Below are positions 16,859 through 26,193 of a DNA stretch of 64,000 nt, in pieces. Where the stretch lies: positions 6,498,501 to 6,562,500 of the forward strand of contig NZ_CP135921.1 in assembly GCF_032397745.1 (NCBI RefSeq), in the 5' to 3' direction. Under the pieces are notes generated by a model, which worked only from the letters and a program-made list of their open reading frames with translations, ran no database searches and was not told the DNA's origin. How positions within the stretch are numbered: the first letter of the stretch is position 1; every line of letters begins with the position of its first letter. This DNA is from Bradyrhizobium prioriisuperbiae (GTDB lineage: Bacteria; Pseudomonadota; Alphaproteobacteria; Rhizobiales; Xanthobacteraceae). A program made the translations under genes and the position numbers.

Positions 16859-19800
16859 TCACGAGCACCCGGTCGTGCTGCCGCACGTATCGCACTTCAT
16901 GCACGTGCCGTTCCGCACCAGCGTGAAGTTGCCGCACTCGCCGCACATCTCGCCCTCATAGCCCTTGGCCTTGGCTTCCGCCCGGCGTTCGGCCTTTGAC
17001 GGAGCAAGCTGCGCCGCCGTGCCGGCCTTGCTCCAAGCTTGCGCTTCCAGCCGTTCGGTCGGCGACAAATCGGCCTCGACCTCGGCCTTCAGCGCGGTGG
17101 CGCCTTCGAACTGGGAGGAGACGTCGCTGCCATGACGCGCGGTGGCACCGGCAGAGGCGATCGAGGTGACATTGCCGGAGGCGCGGGTTTCGGGTTCATG
17201 CGCGCCGCCCTGCATCACCACCAGTTTGTCGGTGCGCGAGCGGGTCAGGCCCTTCGACAGGTACTTGTTGGCGGGCGCGGGTTCCGGCGACTTGCCTTCT
17301 TCCACACCCTTGCCGAGTGCATCGAAGTTCGACTCGGTCGGATCGACATGGGCGAGGTCGAACCGCGACATGTAGCTGACAGCGAGTTCGCGGAACACAT
17401 AGTCGAGAATCGAGGTCGCATACTTGATGGAGTCGTTGCCCTGCACTGGCCCTGCGGGTTCGAAGCGGGTGAAGGTGAAGGCGTCGACATACTCCTCCAG
17501 CGGCACGCCGTATTGCAGGCCCAGCGACACCGCGATGGCGAAGTTGTTGATGAAGGAGCGCAGCGCCGCGCCTTCCTTGTGCATGTCGATGAAGATCTCG
17601 CCGATGCGGCCGTCGTCGTATTCGCCGGTGCGCAGGTAGACCTTGTGGCCGCCGACCACCGCCTTCTGGGTGTAACCCTTGCGGCGATCCGGCATCTTCT
17701 CGCGCTCGCGCATCACCACGATGCGCTCGACCAGCTTCTCGACGATCTTTTCCGACACCTGGACGGCACGGGCGGCCATCGGCTTTTCCATCAGAGACTC
17801 GATGGCATCCTCTTCCTCGTCGTCGTCGGAGATGAGCTGCGAGTTCAGCGGCTGCGACAGCTTGGAGCCGTCGCGATAGAGCGCGTTGGCCTTCAGCGCC
17901 AGTTTCCACGACAACAGGTAAGCGGACTTGCAGTCATCCACCGTGGCGTCGTTCGGCATGTTGATGGTCTTGGAGATCGCACCCGAGATAAAGGGCTGCG
18001 AGGCCGCCATCATGCGGATGTGGCTTTCCACCGACAGATAACGCTTGCCGATCTTGCCGCAGGGATTGGCGCAGTCGAACACCGCATAGTGCTCGGCCTT
18101 CAGATGCGGCGCACCTTCCACGGTCATGGCGCCGCAGACATGGATGTTGGCGGCCTCGATCTCGCGCTTGGTGAAACCGATCGAGGCCAGCAGGTCGAAG
18201 GTCGGGGCGGCGAGGGCCTCGGCGCTGACGCCGAGTGTCTCGCGGATGAAGTCTTCACCCAGCGTCCACTTGTTGAAGGCGAACTTGATGTCGAACGCCG
18301 TCGGCAACGCCTTCTCGATCTTGGCGATCGCCTCGTCGGTGAAGCCCTTGGCCTTCAGCGTCGAATGATTGACGCCGGGCGATTGCGCCAGCGAGCCGTG
18401 GCCGACCGCATAGACCTCGATCTCGGCGATCTCGCTTTCACGATACCCCAGCCGGCGCAAGGCCGCGGGCACCGCCTGGTTGATGATCTTCCAGTAGCCG
18501 CCGCCGGCGAGCTTCTTGAACTTCACCAGCGCGAAATCAGGCTCGATGCCGGTGGTGTCGCAATCCATGACGAGGCCGATGGTGCCGGTCGGCGCCACCA
18601 CCGTGGTCTGGGCGTTGCGGAAGCCGTGGGTTTCGCCTGATGACAGCGCCAGATCCCAGGCCGCGATGACGTGGGTGACGAGGTCGGGCTGCGGGCAGCT
18701 GGCGTGGTCGAGCGGCACCGGATTGACGGCGAGCGCTTCGTAACCAGCCGCATTGCCATGGGCGGCGCGGCGGTGATTGCGGATCACCCGCAGCATATGG
18801 CTGGCGTTCTTCTTGTAGGACGGGAAGGTGCCGAGCTCCTTGGCCATCTCCGCCGAGGTCGCATACGCCACACCGGTCATGATCGCAGTCAGGGCGCCGC
18901 ACAGCGCGCGGCCTTCCTTGGAGTCGTAAGGCAGGCCCATGTTCATCAAAAGGCCGCCGATGTTGGCGTAGCCGAGGCCCAGGGTGCGGAATTCAAACGA
19001 GAGTTCAGCAATCGCCTTGGACGGGAACTGGGCCATCATCACCGAGATTTCGAGCACGACGGTCCACAGACGGCACAGGTGCTCATAGGCCTCGACATCG
19101 AAACGGCGGGTCTCGACATCGTAGAAGGTGATCAGGTTGGCGGAGGCCAGATTGCAGGCGGTGTCGTCGAGGAACATGTATTCGGAGCAGGGGTTGCTCG
19201 CGCGGATGTCGCCGGACGACTTGCAGGTGTGCCAGTCGTTCATGGTGGTGTTGAAGTGAAGGCCGGGATCGGCGCTGGCCCAGGCGGCATAGCCGATCTT
19301 TTCCCAGAGGTCGCGTGCTCTGAGGGTCTTCACCACCTTCTTGTTGGTGCGGCCGATCAGGTTCCAGTCGCTGTCGGTCTCGACCGCGCGCAGGAAGTCG
19401 TCCTTCAGCGAGACCGAGTTGTTCGAGTTCTGGCCGGATACCGTGAGATAGGCTTCCGAATCCCAGTCGGTGTCATAGGTGTCGAACTGGATGTCGGTGT
19501 AACCCTGCCTGGCGAACTGGATGACACGCTTGATGACGTTGTCGTTCACCAGGGCACGGCGTGCCAGCTTGATCTCACGGCGCAGCGCCGGGTTCTTTTC
19601 GGCATCGAAGCAATCGTCGCCGGATCCCTCGCAATTGACACAGGCCTTCAGGATCGCCTTGAGGTGCTTCTGGTTGATCTTGGAGCCGGTGACCAGCGCC
19701 GCGACCTTCTGCTCCTCTTTCACCTTCCATTCGATGTAGGTCTCGATATCCGGATGGTCGGCGTCGACGACAACCATCTTGGCCGCGCGGCGCGTGGTGC

Positions 19801-20614
19801 CGCCGGACTTGATCGCGCCCGCCGCGCGGTCGCCGATCTTGAGGAAGCTCATCAGGCCGGACGAGCGGCCGCCACCCGACAGCTTCTCGCCTTCGCCGCG
19901 CAGTCGCGAGAAGTTCGAGCCGGTGCCGGAGCCATATTTGAACAGGCGCGCTTCACGCACCCACAGGTCCATGATGCCGCCCTCGTTGACGAGGTCGTCA
20001 TCGACGCCCTGGATGAAGCAGGCATGCGGTTGCGGATGCTCGTAGGCCGATTTCGACTTGGTCAGCTTGCCGGTCTTCCAGTCCACATAGAAGTGGCCCT
20101 GGCCCGGGCCATCGATGCCATAGGCCCAGTGCAAGCCGGTGTTGAACCACTGCGGCGAGTTCGGCGCGACCATCTGCTTGGCCAGCATGAAGCGCAGCTC
20201 GTCATAGAACGCGCGGGCGTCGTCCTCGGAGGAATAATAGCCGCCCTTCCAGCCCCAGTAGGTCCAGCAGCCGGCGAGGCGATCGAACACCTGCTTGGAG
20301 GAGAGCTCGCTGCCGAAGCGCTCGGCCTCGGGGAGGTTGGCCATTGCGTCAGTGTCGGGCACCGAGCGCCACAGCCACGACGGCACGGTCTCTTCCTCGA
20401 CCTTCTTGAGAACCTTGGCGACGCCGGCCTTGCGGAAATACTTCTGGGCGAGAACGTCTGAGGCGACCTGGGACCAGACCTGCGGCACCTCGACATTCTC
20501 GAGCCGGAACACCACCGACCCGTCGGGATTGCGAATCTCGCTGGTCGTCAACCGGAATTGAATGTCCGCGTAGGGGGACTGGCCGTCCTTGGTGTAGCGC
20601 CGATCGATCCGCAT
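16859..20614 (-). CDS. nrdJ: Vitamin B12-dependent (class II) ribonucleoside-diphosphate reductase
   Basis: 1251 residues, the long alphaproteobacterial form. The core carries the class II/I active-site signatures [20 protein letters not shown] and GQNSNNSVS. Near the end are radical/thiyl-site and redox-Cys segments. The C-terminus has a zinc-ribbon-like Cys cluster ([10 protein letters not shown] and [13 protein letters not shown]) that rereduces the active site in this subtype. It converts ribonucleotides to deoxyribonucleotides using adenosylcobalamin and works with or without oxygen. The start ATG at 20614 begins [12 protein letters not shown]. It is monocistronic, closed by a strong terminator. 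No ATP-cone is obvious at the N-terminus. Confidence 0.96.
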   Translation of the reverse strand: MRIDRRYTKDGQSPYADIQFRLTTSEIRNPDGSVVFRLENVEVPQVWSQVASDVLAQKYFRKAGVAKVLKKVEEETVPSWLWRSVPDTDAMANLPEAERFGSELSSKQVFDRLAGCWTYWGWKGGYYSSEDDARAFYDELRFMLAKQMVAPNSPQWFNTGLHWAYGIDGPGQGHFYVDWKTGKLTKSKSAYEHPQPHACFIQGVDDDLVNEGGIMDLWVREARLFKYGSGTGSNFSRLRGEGEKLSGGGRSSGLMSFLKIGDRAAGAIKSGGTTRRAAKMVVVDADHPDIETYIEWKVKEEQKVAALVTGSKINQKHLKAILKACVNCEGSGDDCFDAEKNPALRREIKLARRALVNDNVIKRVIQFARQGYTDIQFDTYDTDWDSEAYLTVSGQNSNNSVSLKDDFLRAVETDSDWNLIGRTNKKVVKTLRARDLWEKIGYAAWASADPGLHFNTTMNDWHTCKSSGDIRASNPCSEYMFLDDTACNLASANLITFYDVETRRFDVEAYEHLCRLWTVVLEISVMMAQFPSKAIAELSFEFRTLGLGYANIGGLLMNMGLPYDSKEGRALCGALTAIMTGVAYATSAEMAKELGTFPSYKKNASHMLRVIRNHRRAAHGNAAGYEALAVNPVPLDHASCPQPDLVTHVIAAWDLALSSGETHGFRNAQTTVVAPTGTIGLVMDCDTTGIEPDFALVKFKKLAGGGYWKIINQAVPAALRRLGYRESEIAEIEVYAVGHGSLAQSPGVNHSTLKAKGFTDEAIAKIEKALPTAFDIKFAFNKWTLGEDFIRETLGVSAEALAAPTFDLLASIGFTKREIEAANIHVCGAMTVEGAPHLKAEHYAVFDCANPCGKIGKRYLSVESHIRMMAASQPFISGAISKTINMPNDATVDDCKSAYLLSWKLALKANALYRDGSKLSQPLNSQLISDDDEEEDAIESLMEKPMAARAVQVSEKIVEKLVERIVVMREREKMPDRRKGYTQKAVVGGHKVYLRTGEYDDGRIGEIFIDMHKEGAALRSFINNFAIAVSLGLQYGVPLEEYVDAFTFTRFEPAGPVQGNDSIKYATSILDYVFRELAVSYMSRFDLAHVDPTESNFDALGKGVEEGKSPEPAPANKYLSKGLTRSRTDKLVVMQGGAHEPETRASGNVTSIASAGATARHGSDVSSQFEGATALKAEVEADLSPTERLEAQAWSKAGTAAQLAPSKAERRAEAKAKGYEGEMCGECGNFTLVRNGTCMKCDTCGSTTGCS

Positions 20615-21279
20615 TTTATTCTCGCCCCGTCTTGTGCCGGCGGTCTGCTCGTTGGCGACCCCCGGCAGATTTCCATTCGCGTGCGTTGCCGCCCGCAGTT
20701 CCAGCCGGTAGTCCCGGCTCTATTCAACGCCCCAACTGTCAACGCGTGAAGCCGCGTTTCGCTCGTTTGTGGGGCTCAAAACCCCATTATTTCGCGTGCC
20801 GGGGCCCGGTTCCGCCAGGGATAGGCAAGCCGTTCGTCCGTTGCCTTTTCGGCCTCGGAGCGGCGTGCAGGACCCTGTCAGGAGGTGCCCGGCGGGACAC
20901 AAAACCATTCGCGCCGAACAGTTCGAAAACTAGGACAACTGCGTGACGCCCGTCAAGGAATAGTACGGGTTCCTGAATCAAATACTAAATATGGGGGAAT
21001 GTGGGGAAAACCAGGGGGCCGAGCCGCGTCCTGATGTCTGCAAGTATCGGTGAGTCCTCAGGGATTCGAAAGCCAAAATAATTTATTCGAGGGGCCTTTC
21101 CCAGGACTGCTCCCGCTGTTCACAGGGCGGGTTCCAGATGAATAAATTGCTTGCATACCCAAAGACTCGGCCATGCGGGCAGAACCGCATGGCCGTCCCG
21201 GCGGCAGCCCCGGTGGCGGGGTGCCGCTTTTGCGGTCATTCTGGCCGCGAATCTCCAGCTCCAGTGCTCAATCCCCATC
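20615..21279. other. Divergent intergenic region between nrdJ and an exporter gene
   Basis: 665 bases with no gene I can support. A candidate minus-strand promoter for nrdJ is TTGACG (complement of 20951-20956), a 17-base spacer and CTAGTT (complement of 20928-20933). That would give a ~300-base leader. Just upstream is an AT-rich patch (20975-20995, ATACTAAATATGGGGG) only loosely like an NrdR box. A weak GGCGGTCT resemblance to a B12 box near 20639 is not accompanied by other cobalamin-riboswitch elements. Short frames here have no family features. Confidence 0.4.
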
Positions 21280-22203
21280 ATGACAGCCCTGAATGACGGC
21301 CGCGCGACGTCGCGGAACGCGACGAATGCCGCCGGCTCACGGGGCAGGGGCGGACTCGTGTTCCTGCTCATCACCTCGGTCGGCTGGGGCCTGAACTGGC
21401 CGGTGATGAAGCACCTGCTCACCGAGTGGCCGCCGCTGTCCGCGCGCGGGCTGTCGGGCGTGGTGGGCGGAGCCCTGCTGCTGATCATCGCCATGGTGGG
21501 CGGACAGAGCCTGCGGGTGCCACGCGACCAATGGGGCCGGCTGCTGCTGTCGTCGCTGCTCAATATCAGTTCGTGGATGACGCTGATGGGGCTGGCGCTG
21601 CTGTGGCTGCCCGCCAGCGAAGGCGCCGTGATCGCCTACACCATGCCGGTGTGGGCTTCGGTGCTGGCCTGGCCGATTCTCGGCGAGCGGCTGACGCTGC
21701 TGCGGGTGATCTCGCTGCTGCTGGCGTTCGGCGGACCGCTGGCGCTGATGGGCGGCAACGGTGTCGCTGCCAGCATGGAAAAGCTGCCGGGTATCATCCT
21801 TGCGATGGCCGGCGCATTCCTGTTCGCGCTCGGCACGGTGGTCGCCAAGCGGCTGCCGGTCAGACTGCCGGCGATTACGTCCGCGGCCTGGCAGATCACG
21901 GTGGGATGTCTGCCGCTGGTCGCCGCGGGGCTGCTGCTCGAGGATCCGCAGATCAGCGCGCTGTCGGCGGTGGGCTGGGCGTCGCTGGTCTATATGACCC
22001 TGATCGTGTTCTGTCTCAGCTATGTGACCTGGTTCGCGGCACTGGCGCGGCTGCCCGCATCAGTCGCCGCGATCGGGACGCTGCTCGTTCCGGTGATCGG
22101 CGTCGTCGCTTCGGCGGTCTTTCTCCACGAGCCGCTCGGCGCCGGCCAGATCACCGCGCTGGTCATGACGGTGGCCGGCGTGGTGCTGGCGACGCGGTCT
22201 TGA
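21280..22203 (+). CDS. DMT-superfamily (EamA) exporter
   Basis: 307 residues from ATG 21280 (MTALNDGRATSR); a frame open to 21151 adds basic, non-homologous residues. Ten hydrophobic segments are arranged as two EamA repeats. The first begins LITSVGWGLNWPVMKHLL, a typical GxN-P EamA opening. The second begins near GIILAMAGAFLFALGTVVAKR. Family members export amino acids, purines or drugs across the inner membrane; the substrate here cannot be read from sequence. It is followed by the second copy of the dispersed palindrome, which begins 10 bases after the stop. Confidence 0.88.
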   Translation: MTALNDGRATSRNATNAAGSRGRGGLVFLLITSVGWGLNWPVMKHLLTEWPPLSARGLSGVVGGALLLIIAMVGGQSLRVPRDQWGRLLLSSLLNISSWMTLMGLALLWLPASEGAVIAYTMPVWASVLAWPILGERLTLLRVISLLLAFGGPLALMGGNGVAASMEKLPGIILAMAGAFLFALGTVVAKRLPVRLPAITSAAWQITVGCLPLVAAGLLLEDPQISALSAVGWASLVYMTLIVFCLSYVTWFAALARLPASVAAIGTLLVPVIGVVASAVFLHEPLGAGQITALVMTVAGVVLATRS

Positions 22204-22213
22204 TGCGCCCGCG

Positions 22214-22350
22214 CAACGTAATCCGTCATCCTGAGGTGGCCATGCAAAGCATGGCCCTCGAAGGACGACGGCCCGTACGCAAGCTCCTTGGCCGTCGTCC
22301 TTCGAGGCGCGCAAGAGCGCGCACCTCAGGATGACGGAGTCGATTCAACG
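22214..22350 (+). repeat. Dispersed intergenic palindromic repeat, copy 2
   Basis: The arms CCGTCATCCTGAGGTG (from 22223) and CACCTCAGGATGACGG (to 22337) match copy 1 at 5799-5957. The flanks show it is inverted relative to copy 1: CAACGTAAT is on the left here and ATTACGTTG on the right there. The inner stem pairs GGACGACGGCC with GGCCGTCGTCC, and the core is about 22 bp shorter than copy 1. It lies between the exporter and BA14K genes, which converge. A foldback RNA of this size could stop transcription or protect 3' ends. Confidence 0.85.
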
Positions 22351-22369
22351 TAAACTCATATGGCCAACG

Positions 22370-22396
22370 AAAAAGGGCAGCTCTAACGAGCCGCCC
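22370..22396 (-). terminator. Rho-independent terminator of the BA14K gene
   Basis: On the minus strand the stem GGGCGGCTC / GAGCTGCCC (one G-T pair) with loop GTTA is followed by TTTTT (complement of 22370-22374). It lies 25 bases after the stop codon of the BA14K gene, which ends at 22421. The geometry is typical for intrinsic termination. Confidence 0.8.
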
Positions 22397-22420
22397 CCTC
22401 ACGCGAGACAGTAAATTGCC

Positions 22421-23050
22421 TTACGGGCAGGAATGTCTCAGGCCGTCATAGCCGAGATAGGTCCCAGACGCCGTGTCGTAGGAGCGATAGGTCTGCTGGC
22501 AATAGGCAACGGTGTCGCCGTCGGCCGGAGCTTCGCTGTAGGTGACCTCGGGGGCGACCGGGGCGTCGTAAGCGTAACTGTCGCCGTAGTAGCCGTCGTC
22601 GTAATAACCGTAGCCACCGTAGTACGACCCATAGGCTGCGCCGGCCGCCAGGCCTGCTGCGAGGCCAATGCCGGGGCCGATCCAGCGGTGGCCGTTCCAA
22701 TGACGTCCGCCTCCATTCCAGTGACCGCCGCCATTCCAGTTACGGCCCGCGACAGCGGGACTGGTGGCTGCAAAGCTGCGACCGGCGAAACCGGCGCCGC
22801 CGCCCGGGCGCGCGGCGAAGCTGGGACGGGCCGCGAAACCTGCGCCACCGCCGCGGAAGCCACCGCCGCCGCCGCCGTGGAAAGCCATACCGCCACCGCG
22901 GAAGCCACCGCCGCCGCCATGAGCGACTGCGCCGCCACCACGACCGCCGCCGCCGCGGCCACCGAATCCCTGCGCGTCAGCGGATGACGACATCAGCACG
23001 GGCGTGATCGCGAGAAGCGCGGCTGCACCGGCAATTTTGAGATTGATCAT
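22421..23050 (-). CDS. Glycine-rich secreted BA14K-family protein
   Basis: 209 residues. The signal peptide MINLKIAGAAALLAITP ends SADAQ near residue 27. A Gly-rich low-complexity region (GGGGGFRGGG-type repeats) runs to about residue 90, then HWNGGGRHWNGH. A hydrophobic Gly/Ala zipper (GLAAGLAAGAAYGSYYGG) follows, then a Tyr/Asp-rich stretch. The chain ends with the BA14K signature YCQQTYRSYDTASGTYLG and a final HSCP. BA14K proteins were first described as Brucella immunoreactive and carbohydrate-binding surface proteins and are widespread in Rhizobiales. The role here is probably envelope related. Low-complexity DNA makes the opposite strand look open; those frames are shadows. Confidence 0.82.
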   Translation of the reverse strand: MINLKIAGAAALLAITPVLMSSSADAQGFGGRGGGGRGGGAVAHGGGGGFRGGGMAFHGGGGGGFRGGGAGFAARPSFAARPGGGAGFAGRSFAATSPAVAGRNWNGGGHWNGGGRHWNGHRWIGPGIGLAAGLAAGAAYGSYYGGYGYYDDGYYGDSYAYDAPVAPEVTYSEAPADGDTVAYCQQTYRSYDTASGTYLGYDGLRHSCP

Positions 23051-23505
23051 CGTTGTCTACTCCAGAGGTCTGATCGGGCAACGTCCGCTGGAACGAAGAG
23101 TTCCGCGTTTCGCGCCAGCTGTCTGACCTGCGTGCAGAGCATCGCAGAGCGCGGCTGTATCGCTGCTGAATGGATTGCGTTGAAATCGTGTTGAGTGGCT
23201 GCACGATCGTGGCGCTTCGCCATGATCTCAAGTCGCGCCATTCGACATTTCGTCGGCCGCGATCGTAAGCACGATCAACCTCTCGCGAGGTGCCGATGTT
23301 CGAACTTTAGTAAAACTGCATTTTATCAATTGGATGGCGTCTTTTTCGGTGAAGATGGATGAGATTGTTCGGTTGGTTCGCATGCGCGCGATGGGGATCG
23401 GCGGGAAGGCTGCTTCCCGCGGTGCATCAAGCGACTGCCGGCGCTGGACAATCCTGCTGTCGGGTGTCATCACAGGCGATCGGTCAACGCCCCGGATTCC
23501 TGACG
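23051..23505. other. Intergenic region between BA14K and NDUFA12-like genes
   Basis: 455 bases with no convincing gene. It should contain the divergent promoters of the two flanking genes. Visible are a small hairpin GGAAC-GAAGA-GTTCC near 23089-23103 and an AT-rich patch around 23306-23335 (TTTAGTAAAACTGCATTTTA), a plausible promoter zone for the rightward gene. No RNA gene signature was seen. Confidence 0.4.
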
Positions 23506-23916
23506 ATGAAGCAGTTTTTCCTGAAGCTTTTCACCTGGTGGAGCAGCCAGACCTTCGGCACCCAGCTGTGGACCTGGCGCTTCGGCGAGCTGGTCGGCGA
23601 GGATGAGGGCGGCAACCGATATTACCGGACCACTGGCGGCAAGATCGACCCCTCGCTCGGATTCGAGCGGCGCTGGGTGGTCTATAACGGCTACGCCGAA
23701 GCCACGCGTATTCCGGCCGGGTGGCATAGCTGGATGCACCACACCGTGGATACGCCGCCGACGGAGGAGGCCTACAAGCCGCGCGAGTGGGAAAAGCCGC
23801 ACCGTCCGAACATGACCGGCACGCCGCAGGCCTATCGGCCGTCCGGCTCGACGCTTGCGGCCGGCAAGCGGCCGAAGGCAACCGGCGACTACCAGGCCTG
23901 GACGCCCGGCCAGTAA
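23506..23916 (+). CDS. NADH:ubiquinone oxidoreductase accessory subunit, NDUFA12 family
   Basis: 136 residues from ATG 23506 (MKQFFLKLFTWWSSQTFG); the frame is open upstream but without conserved residues. FGTQLWTWRFGELVGEDEGG and GFERRWVVYNGYAEATRIP are the conserved core of the 17.2-kDa complex I subunit family, and WHSWMHHTVDTPPTE follows. In mitochondria and alphaproteobacteria this peripheral subunit stabilises complex I. Its neighbours in Rhizobiales are commonly a DUF2155 protein and aat, both present further right here but separated by extra genes. No catalytic role is expected. Confidence 0.93.
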   Translation: MKQFFLKLFTWWSSQTFGTQLWTWRFGELVGEDEGGNRYYRTTGGKIDPSLGFERRWVVYNGYAEATRIPAGWHSWMHHTVDTPPTEEAYKPREWEKPHRPNMTGTPQAYRPSGSTLAAGKRPKATGDYQAWTPGQ

Positions 23917-24048
23917 GAGGGGCTTGTAGAGAGAGGGATTGGGCGCCAGCCGGGCTCCCGGACCTCTTGTCGCGGCACCTGAACTCCGCAAGATTTGTCA
24001 AAACCGTCTATGCTCTACCTGCCTCGCACCAATCACGAGGTTATAGGC

Positions 24049-24948
24049 ATGAGCATCGCGTCTGCACACATCACCGCAAGTCTTGTCAAAGCAAGCCGCG
24101 ACGAGCGGGTCGACTATAACGACCGTCTCAATCGCGTGACGGCGTATATCTACGATCATCTCGACGACGACATCGACCTGAACCGGCTGGCAGAGGTCGC
24201 CTGCCTGTCGCCGTATCACTGGCATCGCGTCTATCACGCCATGCACGGGGAGACGATCGCCACCACGGTGCGGCGGCTGTGGCTGCATCGCGCGGCGGGC
24301 TATCTCGCCTACAGCGCGATGCCGATGGACGAGATCGCGGCGAAGTCCGGCTATTCCAGCGTTGCGGCCTTCACGCGGGCCTTCCACACCGACTACGGAC
24401 TGCCGCCGGCGCAATACCGCAAGGAGGGCGCGCATGCGGTGTTCCGGGCCTCGCAGAGCGATGCCGACGTCAGCTCCTACGAGATCACAATCAGGCAGGT
24501 GGCGCCCATGACGGCTGTCGCCATCGATCACACCGGCTCGTACATGCAGGTCGGCAGGGCGTTCGACCCGCTGTTCGGCTGGTGCGCCATGAAGGGCCTG
24601 CTCAGTGCCGAGGCGCGCGCCTTTGGAATCTTCTACGACGATCCGATGGCGGTGCCGGAAGCCGAATTGCGGTCGCGCGCCTGTGTGGTCGTGAAGACGG
24701 CGGTCACCGTCGAAGCGCCGGTGTTGCAGGCGGAGATTCCCGGCGGCCGATGCGCGGTGCTGCGTCATCGCGGTCCCTATGCGACCATGCGGGCGGCCTA
24801 TCAGTGGCTGTATGGCACGTGGCTGACTCAGTCAGGCGAAGAGCCCGCGGACGCGCCGGTGTTCGAGGAATACCTCAATAATCCTCGCGACACCGCGCCG
24901 AGCGATCTGTTGACCGATATCTATCTGCCGCTGGTGGCGCGTTCATAG
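24049..24948 (+). CDS. AraC-type regulator with GyrI-like effector-binding domain
   Basis: 299 residues from ATG 24049, which has a GAGG site 8 bases upstream; in-frame starts at 23995 (TTG) and 24010 are alternatives. Two helix-turn-helix units lie in residues about 25-125 (LNRLAEVACLSPYHWHRVYH and MDEIAAKSGYSSVAAFTRAF). A GyrI-like/SOUL-type small-molecule binding domain follows from about 140 (YEITIRQVAPMTAVAIDH to IYLPL). This Rob/SoxS-plus-GyrI layout is typical of regulators sensing hydrophobic toxic compounds. The next gene starts only 10 bases after its stop, so the two are probably co-transcribed. Confidence 0.9.
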   Translation: MSIASAHITASLVKASRDERVDYNDRLNRVTAYIYDHLDDDIDLNRLAEVACLSPYHWHRVYHAMHGETIATTVRRLWLHRAAGYLAYSAMPMDEIAAKSGYSSVAAFTRAFHTDYGLPPAQYRKEGAHAVFRASQSDADVSSYEITIRQVAPMTAVAIDHTGSYMQVGRAFDPLFGWCAMKGLLSAEARAFGIFYDDPMAVPEAELRSRACVVVKTAVTVEAPVLQAEIPGGRCAVLRHRGPYATMRAAYQWLYGTWLTQSGEEPADAPVFEEYLNNPRDTAPSDLLTDIYLPLVARS

Positions 24949-24957
24949 GGGGCAGCG

Positions 24958-25377
24958 ATGGGAAAATCACCGGCAAGATCCTGGACCGAAAAATTCGAGA
25001 GCTCGAAGCCGCACGAAGTGAAGCCGGTTCCGATCAACATCGCCGGCATGAAGAAGGGCGAGATCATGCTGGTGCCGTCGCCGCGGATCGTCGCCGATTT
25101 CATTGCGCGAATTCCGGCCGGCGAGAGCATGGACGTGAGAACCCTGCGCGAACGGCTGGCGCGCCGATACAAGGCCGAGGTGACTTGTCCGATCACCACC
25201 GGCTTTCATCTGCGCACGGTGGCGGAGGCCGCGCTCGAAGCCAGGAGCAGGGGTGCAGCGCTCACGGAGATCACGCCGTTCTGGCGCGTGCTGGACGAGC
25301 ACGCGCCGACCACGGAGAAACTTTCCTGCGGCACAGCCTTCGTAAAAAAGCTGCGCCGGCGGGAAGGCCTGCGTTAG
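24958..25377 (+). CDS. MGMT-family-like small protein lacking the PCHR active site
   Basis: 139 residues, basic N-terminus. It resembles the group of short proteins annotated as MGMT family or methylguanine-methyltransferase-like: IPAGESMDVRTLRERLARRY and CPITTGFHLRTVAEAALE, then ITPFWRVLDE. In true methyltransferases the acceptor motif is PCHR. Here the corresponding place reads TCPITTG (Cys77), so alkyl transfer is doubtful and a DNA-binding role like alkyltransferase-like proteins is possible. It is tightly coupled to the upstream AraC/GyrI regulator. The family call is by eye and moderate. Confidence 0.65.
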   Translation: MGKSPARSWTEKFESSKPHEVKPVPINIAGMKKGEIMLVPSPRIVADFIARIPAGESMDVRTLRERLARRYKAEVTCPITTGFHLRTVAEAALEARSRGAALTEITPFWRVLDEHAPTTEKLSCGTAFVKKLRRREGLR

Positions 25378-25385
25378 CCAGCGAT

Positions 25386-26084
25386 CTAGGATGCGGCCTG
25401 CCTCAGGTGTTCAGCTGCAGTCTCGATCGCGATGCGGCGCCGTTCCCGCGACGGCGCGAGCAGCGGTTCAAGGCGCGCCAGCACCTCGGGCGGTGCAATG
25501 TCGGGCGAGCCGGCGTTGAATGGCGGTGCCGGATTGTATTCGAGGCCAAGCTGGATCATTTCGGCTGTGGTTTGGCCGGCAAGCTCGGCGGCAAGCGTCA
25601 GCGCGAAATCGATGCCGGCGGTGACACCGCCACCGGTGAAGCGGTTACGGTCGACGCAGACCCGCGTCTTCTCAGGCGTTGCACCAAACGCCGCAAGATG
25701 CTGCATCGCCGACCAGTGGGTGGTGGCGCGATAGCCGTCGAGCAGACCGGCTGCCCCCAACACCAGTGATCCGGTGCACACCGACGTGACATAACGCGCG
25801 CCGGCGGCCTGCTTGCGCAGGAAGTCCAGCGTCTCGGCATCGTTGACCATGTCGTCGGTGCCGCTGCCGCCGGGCACGCAGATCACATCGAGCTGCGGGC
25901 AGTCCGCGTAGGTGATGGTCGGAAGCAGCGCCAGCACGGCGTCGCTCGGCACCGGTTCGATCCGCTTCCAGATCAGATGGACTTTCGCGCCGGGCACCCG
26001 TGAAAACACCTGGAGCGGACCGGTGAGATCGAGTTGCGTCAGCTTCGGAAACACGAGCAGGCCGATATGGATGGTGTCCGGCAT
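25386..26084 (-). CDS. DJ-1/PfpI-family isonitrile hydratase-like protein
   Basis: 232 residues from ATG 26084; the frame extends much further upstream but only across the divergent promoter and the neighbour gene. The motif order closely follows Pseudomonas isonitrile hydratase (InhA): FPKLTQLDLTGPLQVFS, VHLIWK, DVICVPGGSGTDDMV, then VTSVCTGSLVLGAAGLLDG with the nucleophile Cys and RATTHW, GGGVTAGIDFALTLAAEL, and LEYNPAPPFNAGSP. The known enzyme hydrates isonitriles to N-substituted formamides. A GlxA/AraC regulator is encoded divergently 109 bp away, matching the inhA-inhR type of arrangement. Confidence 0.85.
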   Translation of the reverse strand: MPDTIHIGLLVFPKLTQLDLTGPLQVFSRVPGAKVHLIWKRIEPVPSDAVLALLPTITYADCPQLDVICVPGGSGTDDMVNDAETLDFLRKQAAGARYVTSVCTGSLVLGAAGLLDGYRATTHWSAMQHLAAFGATPEKTRVCVDRNRFTGGGVTAGIDFALTLAAELAGQTTAEMIQLGLEYNPAPPFNAGSPDIAPPEVLARLEPLLAPSRERRRIAIETAAEHLRQAAS

Positions 26085-26193
26085 GGAATTCTCCGCGGGG
26101 GATGTGTTGACAGCGGCCATTCGAGCATGGTTGGCTCTTGTCACAAATGGCATAATTCCCTCGTTTCTAGACATTGTTCCAACGGGTATCTCC

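Noticed and set aside
17039..20461. Two long plus-strand frames (533 and 596 codons) opposite nrdJ
   Set aside because: They mirror nrdJ codons, with no domain or ribosome site; shadows.
20639..20660. Possible cobalamin riboswitch before nrdJ
   Set aside because: Only a fragment similar to the B12 box; the upstream conserved stems and an expression hairpin were not found by eye.
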